Shown here: positions 13,425 to 24,569 of the stretch, one piece after another
How positions within the stretch are numbered: position 1 is the stretch's first letter
Layout: every line of letters starts with the position of its first letter
From: Torreya grandis
Taxonomy: Eukaryota > Streptophyta > Pinopsida > Cupressales > Taxaceae
Length of the DNA stretch: 64,000 bases
Direction: 5' to 3'
Assembly (NCBI GenBank): GCA_037957365.1
Contig: JARHVA010004228.1
Location: 859,501 to 923,500, forward strand
Notes under the pieces: model-generated
Seen by the model: the letters and a program-made list of their open reading frames with translations, nothing else
Database searches by the model: none
Told to the model about the DNA's origin: nothing
Translations under genes and position numbers: made by a program

Positions 13425-13769
13425 GAGTTCACTAATGACCAAGTCACACTTACAATAGAACTCCATAGAAACCATAAGACCCAAGAGCTTACCTCGACCT
13501 AGCATGGTAGTTTATACCCTTTTGTGTTCAAAAGGGAACAAGATTGGAAGGATTATAACTAAAAAACTTCATTTCCTTTTCACCAGTCTAATATTTACTC
13601 ATCTGAGGATGTATTGTCTTAGCCTCATGCCAGGCCTCATTCACCCATTCATGGTGATGAGGATATCCTTGCGTAGCTAGGGTCTGAGGACTTACATGAA
13701 ATCATTAATGATTGACATAGGAATATTCATGTGAATGAAGTGATTCCTTCTCCCCCTAGGAGTCAGCGG
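13425..13769 (+). pseudogene. Element C gag, N-terminal part, cut by element B
   Basis: One frame from 13425 reads as degraded protein with five in-frame stops, including the stretch EFTNDQVTLTIELHRNHKTQ, and stays in phase up to the left end of element B at 13769. The same frame resumes at 38626, after B and its presumed 5-bp target duplication, which supports this being one gag reading frame split by the insertion. The start codon is uncertain: an ATG at 13391 is in another frame. The 265-bp leader between the PBS and this point shows nothing notable. Confidence 0.6.
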
Positions 13770-14273
13770 TGTTTTAGAGATATTTTGCTTATGTTCTTTG
13801 GAAGGAAGAGAAAAAAAACTCAAGAAGGGTATGGTAGGAAAACCTAATATGTTATATGTGCATTTGATCAAGATAGTTATAGATATTATTCTTTGTCTTG
13901 GAAGGAATGACCTAAAAATAAGAAATCACTAAAGAAATGGTTTGATTAGTTAGATAGTAAGGTGGATTGCCTAACAAGCTAGATCTAATAAGCTTGAGCT
14001 TCCTTGAAGGTTTTCAATCCACACTTTTAAACAATCAAGTTATAAAATATAAAGTAATTGCATATATCATATAAAATACTACAATGAAATACAAAGATTA
14101 ATTGATAAATGAATTTGACTAATTATAGAAATAAACAAATTGATATTAATTCCAAATGAATTAGGTGTGGCTCAAAAAATAGGGCAGGGTTCTGTGATTA
14201 GGCAAGAGGTCAGAAGGTTGGATTGGTTTGAGGTATGGTAGGTGAAAACAACTTTCTCTTTATTTGTTTGATA

Positions 14274-14386
14274 GTAACCATTAGTCATTGGGGTGACCAT
14301 TAGTGGTTAGGGTAACCATCAATAGTTATGGACAAATCATCAATGGTCAGGGTGACCATCAATGGTTAATGTGGCTTTTGGTAGGG
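14274..14386. repeat. Palindrome cluster 1 in 3' LTR of B (ACCATCRATGGT type)
   Basis: Five or so imperfect copies of a ~20-bp unit related to GTGACCATCGATGGTCAGG in tandem, such as GACCATTAGTGGTTAGGG and GACCATCAATGGTTA. Each unit is close to self-complementary. The matching cluster in the other LTR is at 32246-32345. Confidence 0.85.
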
Positions 14387-14740
14387 TTAATAGAAATTGA
14401 TTGATGAGGTTGTAAAATGGAGATCCATAAAGTGGATTTGGGTTAGGTTGGTATTAAAATAGTAAAAAAGTAACTAATTAGTGTAAATAGATACTTATCT
14501 TGCTAGTTATTGATCTAAGGGAGGGTCAAAGGATCTATTGGTGAAACTTGGAGCAATTTCAATAGAGTAATGATACTTGGCTATTGGTCGATAGATAACA
14601 ATGCTTCGGATCTCTATCACACTTACTAATTCACTGAAAGAACACCTACAAAAAGAAGTGTTGATGTCAGAAGCTCTGGCTCTAAATGTAGATGATTGAT
14701 CAATTCTATATATGGATCCCTTTCAACTTATCCTCCTCTC

Positions 14741-14748
14741 TTTTTATA
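14741..14748 (-). promoter_or_regulatory. TATA-like box in B LTR
   Basis: On the minus strand, CCTATAAAAAGAG lies about 390 bp into the LTR. It is conserved in the other LTR at 38227-38234. A TATA box in this orientation suits transcription of B. It is a motif call only. Confidence 0.55.
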
Positions 14749-14905
14749 GGAAGGAAGGAGAGGGGAAATAATAGGTTAACAAGAGATTCAACAAGTAGCT
14801 CAAATTTAACTTTCACATGCATTAGCTCACACACAAATTAGATGAGCTAAATATAAAAAGGCAAGATGGAGTTGACTAGAGTTTGACTATTTAGGTGGTG
14901 GGAAC

Positions 14906-14967
14906 CTGACCATTGGAAATTAGGCCTAATCATCAATGATTAGGGTGATCATCGATGGTCAAGGTTT
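14906..14967. repeat. Palindrome cluster 2 in 3' LTR of B
   Basis: Three degenerate units, ending with TGATCATCGATGGTCAAGG. The equivalent in the 5' LTR is at 38388-38446. Confidence 0.75.
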
Positions 14968-15134
14968 AAAGGTCACATTAGGTCAAGGTGGGTTAGTGAT
15001 CCAGTGTAGCTAGTCAGCTAACTAGACTCATGTTTATATTTAAAAGGTTGGGGGATGGTCCCTAGGGGGTCTTGAAGTAGTCTATGGGTGTTTCAACATA
15101 TAGAACCATTGTGTGTGGTTTTTAAGTGTCTATG

Positions 15135-15153
15135 TTTTTCCCTTTTTTGTTAT
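15135..15153 (-). promoter_or_regulatory. PPT of element B
   Basis: Pyrimidine-rich on plus (TTTTTCCCTTTTTTGT), so a polypurine tract on minus directly upstream of the 3' LTR, as required for plus-strand DNA priming of a minus-strand element. Confidence 0.7.
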
Positions 15154-15813
15154 GTAGTTTGTATCAACAAGCTGTAAAACAAAAATGGATTGTGGGTTGA
15201 AGGTTTGGTTGCCTTGAGCATGGAAGGAGGTGTTCTCCCTCAAATTAGGAATCAATGAGGTGAAATAGAATCAAGACCAGGTTTGATAAGTGGTTAAGTC
15301 AGTATTGAGTTGGTGTTTGATAGGTTGGGCACTAAAGTGTAAACATACACATGACGTATGACTAAGTGTGATAGTTGAGATCATGCAATGCCAAGGTTTC
15401 CATGGTTGGTAAAATATAAGGTCGGTACTATGAGGATAAGTAACAAGTGGAACACGTGACCATATGTGATGGTTGGGATACACTAGAAAACTCAAGTCTC
15501 CTAGATAAGGTTAGTGTTTTTGTGGGTATCCAAGGTAGGAAGTGATTTTATGAAGACATAAATTGGTCAGGTGTATGCAAGGTAGTGTAAGTTCAAAATG
15601 TTCAACTTGAAAATATAGTTGTTGAAATTAAAAGGACCAAGGCAAGGTCATCGTGAAACATGCAAAATTTTGGGCCAAAATGACAACTTGTGAGTTTGAC
15701 ATGATAATGTTTAGTTATCAGGGAAAGGGTAATCTTCATAGGCTGGAAATGGGTTGTGTTGCACAAAAAAATTTACATGAAAATTTGGTTTTGGGGGGAA
15801 ACATTCCTCAAAT

Positions 15814-15885
15814 GGTGTGACCATCAACGGTCATGGGAGATCTGTGGGGTCGACCATCGATGGTCACCCTGATCGAAGGTTGTCA
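15814..15885. repeat. Palindrome cluster 3, outside the LTR
   Basis: Contains TGACCATCAACGGTCA and CGACCATCGATGGTCA. The second has the perfect 14-bp palindrome GACCATCGATGGTC. A half-site-like GATCGAAGG follows. Confidence 0.85.
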
Positions 15886-16385
15886 GGTGTCAGCATGTAA
15901 AGGGCAGAGACAAAAGACCACTGGGGGTTCTTTTTACTCATTTGAGAATATTGACCCTTGGTGAATAATTTTTGGTGTTTAGTGAGAAAAACATGAACAG
16001 CCTTGTTGAGTGTGATTGGTTGAGTGAGGTGGATTGAATTGAATGAGCTTTGACCTGATGAGGATGCAGTATGGATGGGGGATAGAATGACTAGGTGGTG
16101 GTCCCTAGAGTTCTTCCTTGATGATGGTCAAGGAACGAGGTAGGCATTATTATTCAATTGATAGCTTAGTGTTAATTTTGCTAATGTATTTATTTTAATT
16201 TTCTCATTGTGATTGGTTGAGGGTGGGTTGGGTATAGTTTTACCTAGGGTTAGGTTTTGATAGATTTGTTTGAATTTAAAGTTGAAATGGGATTTTGGAT
16301 TTAGAGTGGTAAGCGTAGGATAGGGTAGGGTGGGTTGAGGGTGTTTTGGTAGAAAATTTTAGGGGTTTTGGTGTATAGGGTTTAA

Positions 16386-16556
16386 TTTGATCATTGACAA
16401 TCACTTTATAGTGACCCTCGGTGGTTTTTTTATTGTCATCGATCACTATTGACCATCGAAAGTCAAAAAGTGACCATCAATAATCATTATGTGGGGACCA
16501 TCGATGATTGGTCTCCTAACTATCGATGGTCACCTTGACCATCGATAGTCGATAGA
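16386..16556. repeat. Palindrome cluster 4, the largest
   Basis: About eight degenerate units in 170 bp, including TGACCATCGAAAGTCA, GGACCATCGATGATTGG, CTATCGATGGTCACC and TTGACCATCGATAGTCG. Units occur in both halves of the dyad, so extended hairpins are possible. Confidence 0.85.
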
Positions 16557-16948
16557 GGTTAGAAATGTTTAAAAAGTTTGTGTGAATAGAAAATTTTAAG
16601 GTTAATGGTAAAAGGTTTATTGATAAAGGATTTTGTGAATAGTAGATATTAAATGATTTGATAGGTAATGGCTAAGGGTTAATGTAAAAGTTAGTGGTAA
16701 AAGGTTAAGGGGTGAGGGTTATGAATAAATAAGGTCAATAGTTTGAATTTTGATAGCTAATAGTTAAAGATAGAGTGTTTAAAGTAGATAGGTTAAGGGT
16801 AGTGATGTAGATGAGTCATAGGTATAGGTCATGGTATGTAAATATTATGAGTTAAATAGATTAGCATAAGAAGTAGGTGTAAGAGGTTGCATTCGTAGGA
16901 TAAAATAGTATAGATAATTAAGTTTATTTGCTATCAAACTTTACAGGC

Positions 16949-18560
16949 ATGAGAGAGGATTTAGATGAGGAATAGAATGCCCCAATTTTTTGATGAGATT
17001 CATTAAGGTATGACTGCTAATGATTGGATGCACATGGAGGACATAGGACTCGATAGTATGATGCATTACTAACATGTACCTCAAGATGTGGTGATGTTAG
17101 TGGCACTCATTGAGAGATGGGATCCTGCCACTAATATCTTTTTGCTACCTAAAAGGGAGTTACTATTCTACCTAAGGATATCAATAGGATCATGTGACTA
17201 CCCATATGGGAAGCGATGATCTACCACATTGAGAGAGAGGAGTGGGATGAGATTATGGGGATTTTGTATGGAGATGATATAGATTTTGTGAGGTGGCATT
17301 TTAAAAGCTTCCATTACATGCCACTGTACTAGAGGGATAGGGATGTGAGTAGGTTGTTCATGAAAATGATGATAGTGGTGATGTGTTATGCATTACCTAA
17401 TTATAATAGTGGGAGGTTCCCTTAGTTATTTCTTGGGGTGATTATGGAGATGTTTTTGGGTTGCACAGTGTTTGTGTGGGCACCTGTGCTATTAGTTTAG
17501 ATTTTTCAAGAGTTGTGGGGCTTCCATGTCCACTAGAGATATGGGATTAGTGTCAACTTCATCCTCCATTGCTAGGTCTATGAGCACATCTAGGTGTTGA
17601 AATCAATGGGGTTATCATGGGAGGGTTATGTTTAGATGGGTTTCCAAGTTGGATACATGTGGTGAAGGAATGATTATGCTCTCTCAAGACCTAGAGGAAG
17701 GTCACATGACATTGACTAGTTTAGAGGCTAGCTAGATGCCTTAGTCGTTAGAGACATGATTTAGAGACCATATGTTAGGTTTCTAGGGTGGGAACATTAT
17801 AGGAGACATACTCTATCCCTACAGAGCTACACATGGATATATGGTAGATGGGATGGTGAAATATAGTTGATACCATTTGATAGGTTATGATGACAATTTG
17901 GCTTGGTGTAGGGTATCCTCGAGGTGTTCTCCAGGTACAGGAAGGAGGATGAAAAGTTCCCACTACCCACTCCACAGCCAGTGCATGATTTCATTGACAA
18001 CAAGGAGATACTAGTGAAGATAGAGATAGATGATATAGGTGTCATAAATGGGTATCTTTAATGGTACCAGACACTTTATGCAATAGATAATATTGGTCCT
18101 AAGGATTGGGGTCATCAATATATGGATGTTGATGTCGAAGGGGATGGGCAATAGGTTTAGAAGCTGGGGGCTGCCCTAGATGTAAAGGTAGTGACCAAGG
18201 AGAGGGACCAAGCATAAGTGGCTTTAGCCATATCACAAACATCCTTGGCAGTGACATAGGCATCATTGATATTAGTGTAGGGTCAGTTGGCCTACAAGTG
18301 AGAGAGATCAGGGTAGGTCTTAGCTAGCCTTGGTAACATAAGAGGAAAATTCTCTTTGGTAGGTAGAAGGTGGAGTACCAACAATGATGGCACCAATAGA
18401 GACTATCTCGATGCAAAGATATGTATCAATAATGGAAGAGCTATAGTACTATGAGGCCTTGGTATTTAAGCATTGTCTAGATGAGTCCCAATGGGGCAAA
18501 TATAAGGCTTGAATTGTAGGAGCTGCAAACATAGTGACACCAGGTTAGTGGGATACATCT
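16949..18560 (+). pseudogene. Antisense extra ORF of B: plant mobile domain (aminotransferase-like) protein remnant
   Basis: Runs opposite to B's gag-pol, between integrase and the 3' LTR. A frame near 17010-17170 carries ALIERWDPATNIFLLP, which matches the opening of the plant mobile domain (PMD, often labelled aminotransferase-like), a domain known from plant transposons and MAIN/MAIL-type proteins. After a frameshift near 17180, further stretches fit (YHIEREEWDEIMGILYGDD; FVRWHFKSFHYMPLY; WAPVLLV, stop, IFQELWGFHVH; a C-terminal LQWYQTLYAIDNIG-like segment near 18060). Near 18200 is a charged stretch, VVTKERDQA stop VALAISQTSLAV, likely a coiled coil. Many stops fall where glutamine is plausible. 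Extra sense or antisense ORFs are known in Tat-group elements. Function is unknown. The domain call rests on remembered family patterns. Confidence 0.7.
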
Positions 18561-18639
18561 ATGAGTGTCTAGGTAGGTACATGAGGATAAGCTCTAGGAG
18601 GCATTGGTGCCCCAAGATCTTAAAATTGTGATGAGACAT

Positions 18640-19420
18640 TTATATTTTGATGTATATGATTTTTGATACCATCCTGCAAGTTGATGCAGTGAGATGTATA
18701 TTTTGAGAGAGATATTTATATTTTTGTATACATGTTGATGATTACATTATTATAGACTCATGATTTATAGATATGATTTTCGCACATGGATTGTGGTTCA
18801 TGGTTATGATGTTTTATGTTTATTATTGATGATGTCATATTTATATGATTATGTTTATGAGATGTTGATGTGGACTCAACTAGCTAGGCATGTGATGATA
18901 TTTATTTAATTTATGTTCATGATGATGTTTGATATGGATTGATGTTATTGATGTGGTTATGATGTAATGTTTATGATAATCCTGATATGATCATGTGATG
19001 ATAACTTTGGATGATTAGGATGATGTTTATGACATTATGATTATGGTATTTTGTGGATGTTGTTTTATGGATGTGATCATTTAATTTCATGTTTTTATAT
19101 GATTATGATTACAATATTGATATGATCATGGTTATGGTGATGGTTATGCTTAATCAGATGAATTTATGATGTGATTATTTTTTATGGTCTATGAACGACT
19201 AGGATGATAGTGATGATTATGTTCATGCCTAATTTTAATGAGTGTATGCTTCTTTATTTAGAATTTAGACATGTAGTGGATATGATATGTGTGATTATGA
19301 GGTTGTGATGGTGATAATTGATTTGTGATTATGCTAATTGATGTATGTTTTTTTTTATGATGTGATGATGACATCATGGGATGTGGTCATGATTATGGTC
19401 ATTTTTTTTGGATTGGGGTG
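18640..19420. repeat. Low-complexity GATTATGAT-type tract
   Basis: About 780 bp built from degenerate ATGATT, TTATGA and GATGTG words with strong purine/pyrimidine alternation, without a fixed period I can define. It lies between the antisense ORF and the integrase of B. Confidence 0.8.
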
Positions 19421-20469
19421 AAGCACATAAGGTAAGTTAAATAAAAAAACTACATGTAAGAAAGAAAATACAAAACAAAGACAAATGTTTAAGTGAATAT
19501 CTCAACCAACATGAGAGAATGAGAAGGCATGATGCTTCTTCTTTGGCCAAGTGTAAAAACAAACCAAAGTTAGATCAACTTAAGGAACATAATCCCTTTG
19601 AATGTTTCGCATGAACATGTGTCAGTTGGTTAAAAAGGTGTCTTGATCATATAATGTCAAATAAGGTCAAAATCCATTGTTTATAGTGTATAAAGGGGAG
19701 ACGGATGAAGGTGGAACCTTCTTATGAAAATAGATTACCTCTTCTAGAGGTTACCAAAGAGTCAGTATAAAGAAGTCCATGTCATATGATGTGTATACTA
19801 ATCAATGTAGAAAGTCTACATATGAAATTTGATTGCGGCTATCAAAGTTATTTTTCTACTTATGATCTCTGATAATGGGTCTCTTGTTTTATTGTTATTA
19901 CTTGGGAGCGTTGAGAAAGCTGATCAATGTAAGAAACTTCCAAGAAATTGCTGTGATTTTACAAATGCTTTACTCATCCATCCTTCAAGGGAGTGGTCTA
20001 AGTTTTATGTGATTTGTTTAAGACTTTTAATAGTTATCCTTCAAGGGAGTAGTCTATCTTATATTGATCAATTTGGATATGTTTTGGTAGTTGTCCTTGA
20101 AGGGATCAATCCATGAATGCTAGAGAGTGTCCCATGTGGGTTATTTTAATTTTATTTTGATGTTTTCTTTTGATGTCATGGACTTGTTTATATAGGCTTA
20201 AAGGGTCACCTTTTATGGAGGAAAAAATAAAATCACAAGAAGATTGATTAGGTTTAAAAGAGGTTTAGGTTACAATGATCATAGAAATCCATCATAAAAA
20301 AAGGGGTGAAAAGTGCCATGGTTAAAGCCATGGTACCCATTGTTCAAGATTAGGATATGGTTATGACGAATAATCACATGATTTAGTTTTAATCGATTGT
20401 CCCTAGAATAGGGAGATCGATGGGGTTTGAAAATAAGGGATGAGCTTAAGTTAGACAAAAGGTGAGTTT
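19421..20469. other. Spacer between low-complexity tract and integrase of B
   Basis: No recognised protein. It holds a repeated phrase, TCAAGGGAGTRGTCTA (near 19985 and 20045), and related CCTTGAAGGGA. The ORF at 19829-20116 spans these and shows no domain. Confidence 0.5.
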
Positions 20470-21640
20470 GATCCTATTTTAATAAAATAAAAGATGCATA
20501 TGCAAAGCATGAGGGGCTTAGGTTTTTGGTTGCCTTCAAGAGAGGAAAACCAATAAGCTCTTGATCTGTACTTGTGCATTATGTTATAAGGTCCAAGCCA
20601 ATTGAAATCAAACTTACCTCACTTTTTTTTCTCCATATTAGTGACATGTTGATTTTCTCTTAGGATGAGGTCTCTGATGTTGAATTCTCACTCTTTAAGG
20701 TATTTTTTATAAGTGCATTTAACTTGCTCTTGATAGACATGAAGATGAGTGAGTGATGCCAAATGATGTTCATCAAGTAGTTCAAGTTGGGCTAAACATT
20801 CTTGATGATAATTGCTCTTAGAGATGAGATCTCACAGGGATATGTGAAGAGATAAAATTTGAACTTTAAGAGGTAATATAGTCTCTACTTTGAAAACTAG
20901 ATAAACAAGGGTAACACCCATAAGGGTTTGAATGCTAGTAAGATATGCCCATAATGCAAAGGGGATGTGTAAATTCCAATCCCAACTAGATGTGTTAACC
21001 ATTTTAGTTAGCATGTTATTGAGAGTTTTGTTAGAGGCTTCTGACTATCCATTTGCTTGAGGATAATAGGGTGAAGAGAAACTCAACTTGATGCCTAATG
21101 AATCACAAAGACCTTAAACTTGTTTTTTTTGAAATATTTTCCATTGTTGGTGATAATTTTAGGAGGAACACCGAAATGATAGATGATGTGATGTTGATAA
21201 AGTCTATAATCTTTTCAGGTTTTATTGAGACAAGAGGAATAGCCTCTTTCCATTTGGTAAAATATTTGGTCACAATGATGATACAATGATGTTTTATTAA
21301 AGAATGGGGGTTAATTTAACCAATAAGGTCCAGACCCCATTGTGAGAAAGGCTAAAAATCTATGGATACACGAAGACTATAGATGGGTGCATGATGCAAA
21401 TTAGCATGTTGTTGACACTTAACACACTTCTTCACATAATCACAACATTCTTGGTTAAGGGTAGGATACTAATAGCTAAGGTGAAGGATGTGTTTAACAA
21501 GGGTGAGGCCACTAAAGTGTCCCCGACATATCCCATCATGTGTTTCCTTGAAGGCACGAGAGGTCTCATGACTACATAGGTAGTGGAAGAGGAGACCATC
21601 AAAGATGCATTTATAAATAATTCCCCCCAGTATGGTATAA
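20470..21640 (-). pseudogene. Element B integrase
   Basis: Catalyses insertion of the element's cDNA. Read from the right: an HHCC zinc-finger region (HDGICRGHFSG ... CCDYVKKCVKCQ, about 21540-21400), then the core with WGLDLIG (first Asp, near 21326), KYFTKWKEAIPL, then ITNNG at 21134-21145 where the family has D-N-G, so the second catalytic Asp is Asn. YYPQANG, a stop, then SEASNKTLNNML near 21050-21000 holds the catalytic Glu. The C-terminal half (NLHIPFALWAYLTSI) and a GPY/F-like stretch (FNWLGPYNI ... AYWFSSLEGNQKP, near 20620-20520) follow. Several stops and frameshifts. Motifs are of the Tat/Ogre type. Confidence 0.85.
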
Positions 21641-21949
21641 TGTGAGGTACTTTGGATAAATTATCTTTAAGCATTCTTGGAAAAACCAGAAAGAATGATT
21701 TTAAGGTTAAGATAGTTGAAGGTCTACTGATACCAAAGTTTGGGTGGGGTCTCCTCCACATTAAAGATAGTAGAAGAGTCTAGTTTGACATAAGAAGGTT
21801 GGGTAAGTCTATGGATAATGATAGATAACTTAGATTCAAAGGGTGTAGATGGCATCTGAGAGGCAAGGGAAGCCATCATGTTGGTAAACTTATTCATAGA
21901 TCATGGAGTGGTTTGGATACAGTAGTGTTCAAATGATGTTAATAGGATG

Positions 21950-22220
21950 TTAGTGAATTGTTTTTACTACTACAAAACATCATTTTTACATTGATAAGAG
22001 CCATTTATTTGGTTGATCATGAGTTGGGATTCATCAAATATGTTTATCATTTTGATTCCCAAGGCTAATGCAATTCAGATGCCTATCACTAGGGCTTTGT
22101 ACTCAGCCATGTTGTTGGTACATTCAAAATCTAGCTTAAAGGATAAAGGAAAAGGTTCACGGTGAAGGGGGATAAAGATAAGGTCAGCTCCCCCACCATG
22201 TTGAAAATTTTATCCATTAA
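21950..22220 (-). pseudogene. Element B second (archaeal-type) RNase H
   Basis: A minus-strand frame reads HGGGADLIFIP, then LDFECTNNMAEYKALVIGI, then a stop and IALA, followed by a DESQLMINQINGSYQCKND-like segment. This is the RVT_3-type RNase H pattern (G-G-A-G ... N-N-x-A-E-Y-x-A-L ... D-S-Q-L), different from the usual Ty3 RNase H, which is present separately upstream. It lies between the normal RNase H and integrase, a place known for Tat-group elements with a second RNase H. The first catalytic Asp is not preserved (NG in place of DG). A stop follows VIGI. Confidence 0.75.
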
Positions 22221-22329
22221 ATAACATGGTTACTTGATAGGTGAAGTCTGCCTAAGAGAGAGTTGTGATGGACTCATCTAGAAACTCGAGAGGAGGAGGT
22301 TGATTATCAGGCAAGAGTGCATCGACCTA

Positions 22330-22720
22330 TTTGGTCAAAAATGACTTTCCCTTTAATTGAATTCTAATGAAGAAAATCAAGGTTAAACTCAGCTAAAATC
22401 ATGATCCACTTGGTAATATATTAGTTTAAGTATGGCTTGTATTGCATATACTTGAGTGGATTGGTATTGGTTATGACATAGGTCTTGTGGTTGAGAAGGT
22501 AGTGATGATGTTTGGTGCCCATGAAGACCAAGGCTAGGTAATGTTTTTCAGTATGGGTATATCAAGTTTCATAGTCTACAAGCATGTGGCTAATGTAGTA
22601 GATGGTTTTCTCTTTATTTTTTTCATCTCGATGAGCAAGCATTACCCCTAGGGAGTGGTCAGTGGCAAAGATATAAAGGTAAAATAGATGATCTTCCTTA
22701 AGAGGAGTGAGGATAGGTGG
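22330..22720 (-). pseudogene. Element B RNase H (Ty3 type)
   Basis: Degrades the RNA strand of the RNA-DNA hybrid. Different minus frames read FATDHSLGVMLAHRDE, then EKTIYYISHMLVDYETRYT, TEKHYLALVFMGTKHHHYLL and HKTYVITNTNPLKYM. These are the expected blocks of a Ty3 RNase H, joined to the RT upstream by a connection region. Frameshifts separate the blocks. Confidence 0.8.
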
Positions 22721-22899
22721 AGATAAAGGTATTGTTTAAGCAAATCAAAGGCCTTTTTATATTCATTATTCCATTTAAAAGGTACATCCTTCTTCAAAAG
22801 GTGGTGGAAGGGTTGGCATCGATTAAAGAGCTAGGAGATAAAGTGATGAATGTATTGGAGATTCCCATACAAGTTGTGGATTCACTTGAGGTAGGTAGG

Positions 22900-23800
22900 A
22901 GGAGGCATGTCAATGATTGATTTGATTATGGCCATATCGACTTCAATTACCTAAAGGGAGATGATGAAGCCAAGGATTTTTCCTAATAAGACACCAAAAA
23001 TGCACTTCTTGGGGTTAAGGTAGACATGGTAATAGATGAGTCATTCAAAGATAATCTTAAGGATGGCTAAATGGTCTTTACAACATTTGGATTTCTCAAG
23101 AAGGTCATCAACATAGTCTTCTATGATTTTATGGATAAATTCATGGAAAATCTAGGTCATATCATGTTAGTAGGTTACACCAGCATTGTTTAGTCCAAAA
23201 GGCATGACCCTATAGCAAAAATTTCATCATGGGGTGATGAACATAGTTTTGTGTTGATCCTCAGGGGTAATTAGGATCTGATTGTAACTTGAGAATCTTT
23301 ATATAAGAGATAACATCTCATGGCTAGCTATAAGATCAACTAGCTAGTCAATTCTTGGTAAAATAAATTCATCTTTTGGGTAAGCATGGTTGAGGTCATG
23401 AAAGTACACACAAATATGAAGTCCCCTCATGGCTTTGGTGATAGGTATGACATTCAAAACCCATTGGGGATAGTTAATGGGTTGAATGAAATTGATGGAT
23501 AAGAGACATTGAAGCTCTTCTTTGATGATAAGGGCTATAAGAAGGTGCATTTATCAAAGTTTCTACCTAAAAGGCTTGGCATTATGGTTGGTGACTATGT
23601 TATGGGTAGAAATGGAGGGTTTGATTCTTGGCATATCCTTGTAAGACCAAGCAAATTCTATGTTGCTTTCTTTCAAGGAGTGGAAGTCCTAAAACTCTTT
23701 GAAATTTAGTGATTGGCTAATTTTGACAATGTGAAGGTTATCTAGATTGCCCTAGTTTATATCCATGGTGGATTCATTCAACATGGTCGAAGTCTCAGGA
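22900..23800 (-). pseudogene. Element B reverse transcriptase
   Basis: Copies element RNA into DNA. The upstream end has FAWSYKDMPRIKPSI (near 23650), typical of the pol segment before Tat RT. Then FIQPINYPQWVLNVIPITKA and HDLNHAYPKDEFILPRID (23550-23344), matching the Tat block F-R-D-L-N-R-A-C-P-K-D. In the next block the catalytic Asp is replaced by a stop (SLI, stop, RFSSYNQI). The polymerase box YVDD is intact in EDYVDDLLEKS near 23110. RVMPFGLNNA is also visible. Stops and frameshifts make it inactive. Confidence 0.88.
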
Positions 23801-24569
23801 GGAAGGGATTTATGGATAGATGAATCTGGTGCACCAAGATAAGTGAGAATGGAATTGTCATCCTAACACTTAACAATTTTAATGGTAGGAGAGTCATCCC
23901 CTATCATGTTAGGGTGGGTCAGAGGAATGGTTACAATCACCCTATCCTTTTGATAAGTTAGGCATCTAAGGATGTTCATGTTGATGAAAAAAATGTTAGG
24001 GGGGTGATGTCATAATCCTTAGCTATCAATGGTAGAGTGGATGGAAAGGATGGGATTTCTTTTTTAATAATGGTAATGAGAGGTAGGTTGGTTTGTTGTT
24101 TATGTGGCATGAAACTAAGGCCATGATTTTTGTGATGTTTTCAAGTTTTTATCAAAATCAACTCATGTGGCCCATGTTTGTACCAAACTAGACCAAATCC
24201 TTTCCAAGCACACCTATAAAGGTATGCTTGGGCAAAGTATAGTTTGTCTAGATAGGAAAATATAGAGGTGAATAATCGAGGTGAAAAAGAGATAGCAAAA
24301 GTGCCAAGGGGTTTATCAAGTCCCTCATATATGAAATTGGTTCAAAAAGTTGAGTGTCTAAAAGGAACAATGGTTCCAATATTAGGGTCATAACTAGGTT
24401 CTTGGTTAAGATTCCCATACTCTTGAGGATTAAGAAAGGTGTCTAGTGTCAGAAGGTGATACTCCCCCAATGAAATATGTTGGTAGATTGATTCTAAATG
24501 ATCTATTATGAGGATTTAGGTGGAAGGGATAGAAGAAATAGTGGATGCTTCATTGCTAGAAGAAGATGG
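23801..24569 (-). other. Protease-RT linker of B, left of element E
   Basis: Degraded interior of B with no motif I can name. It ends at GATGG (24565-24569), the target duplication of element E, and resumes at 26617. Confidence 0.55.

Larger units (their letters stand above)
13770..15134 (-). repeat. 3' LTR of element B
   Basis: About 1365 bp, matching the right copy on both sides of element A: 31736-32363 on one side and 37881-38620 on the other. On the plus strand it begins TGTTTTAGAGA. The far end is weakly defined: AGTGTCTATG here against AGTGTCTATA in the other copy. It carries two clusters of the ATCGAT-centred palindrome described separately, and is the empty-site reference for element A. 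Confidence 0.9.
15154..16948. other. 3' untranslated region of B with further palindromes
   Basis: G/T-rich sequence with many GGTTAGGG- and GGTTGAGGG-like stretches and no recognisable protein. It holds two more palindrome clusters (15814-15885 and 16386-16556). An ORF at 15271-15495 on minus has no family resemblance. Confidence 0.6.

Noticed and set aside
13770..13776. B as a simple pair of unrelated repeats rather than one element
   Set aside because: The PBS next to one copy, the PPT next to the other and ordered gag-pol domains between them in the matching orientation require one LTR element.
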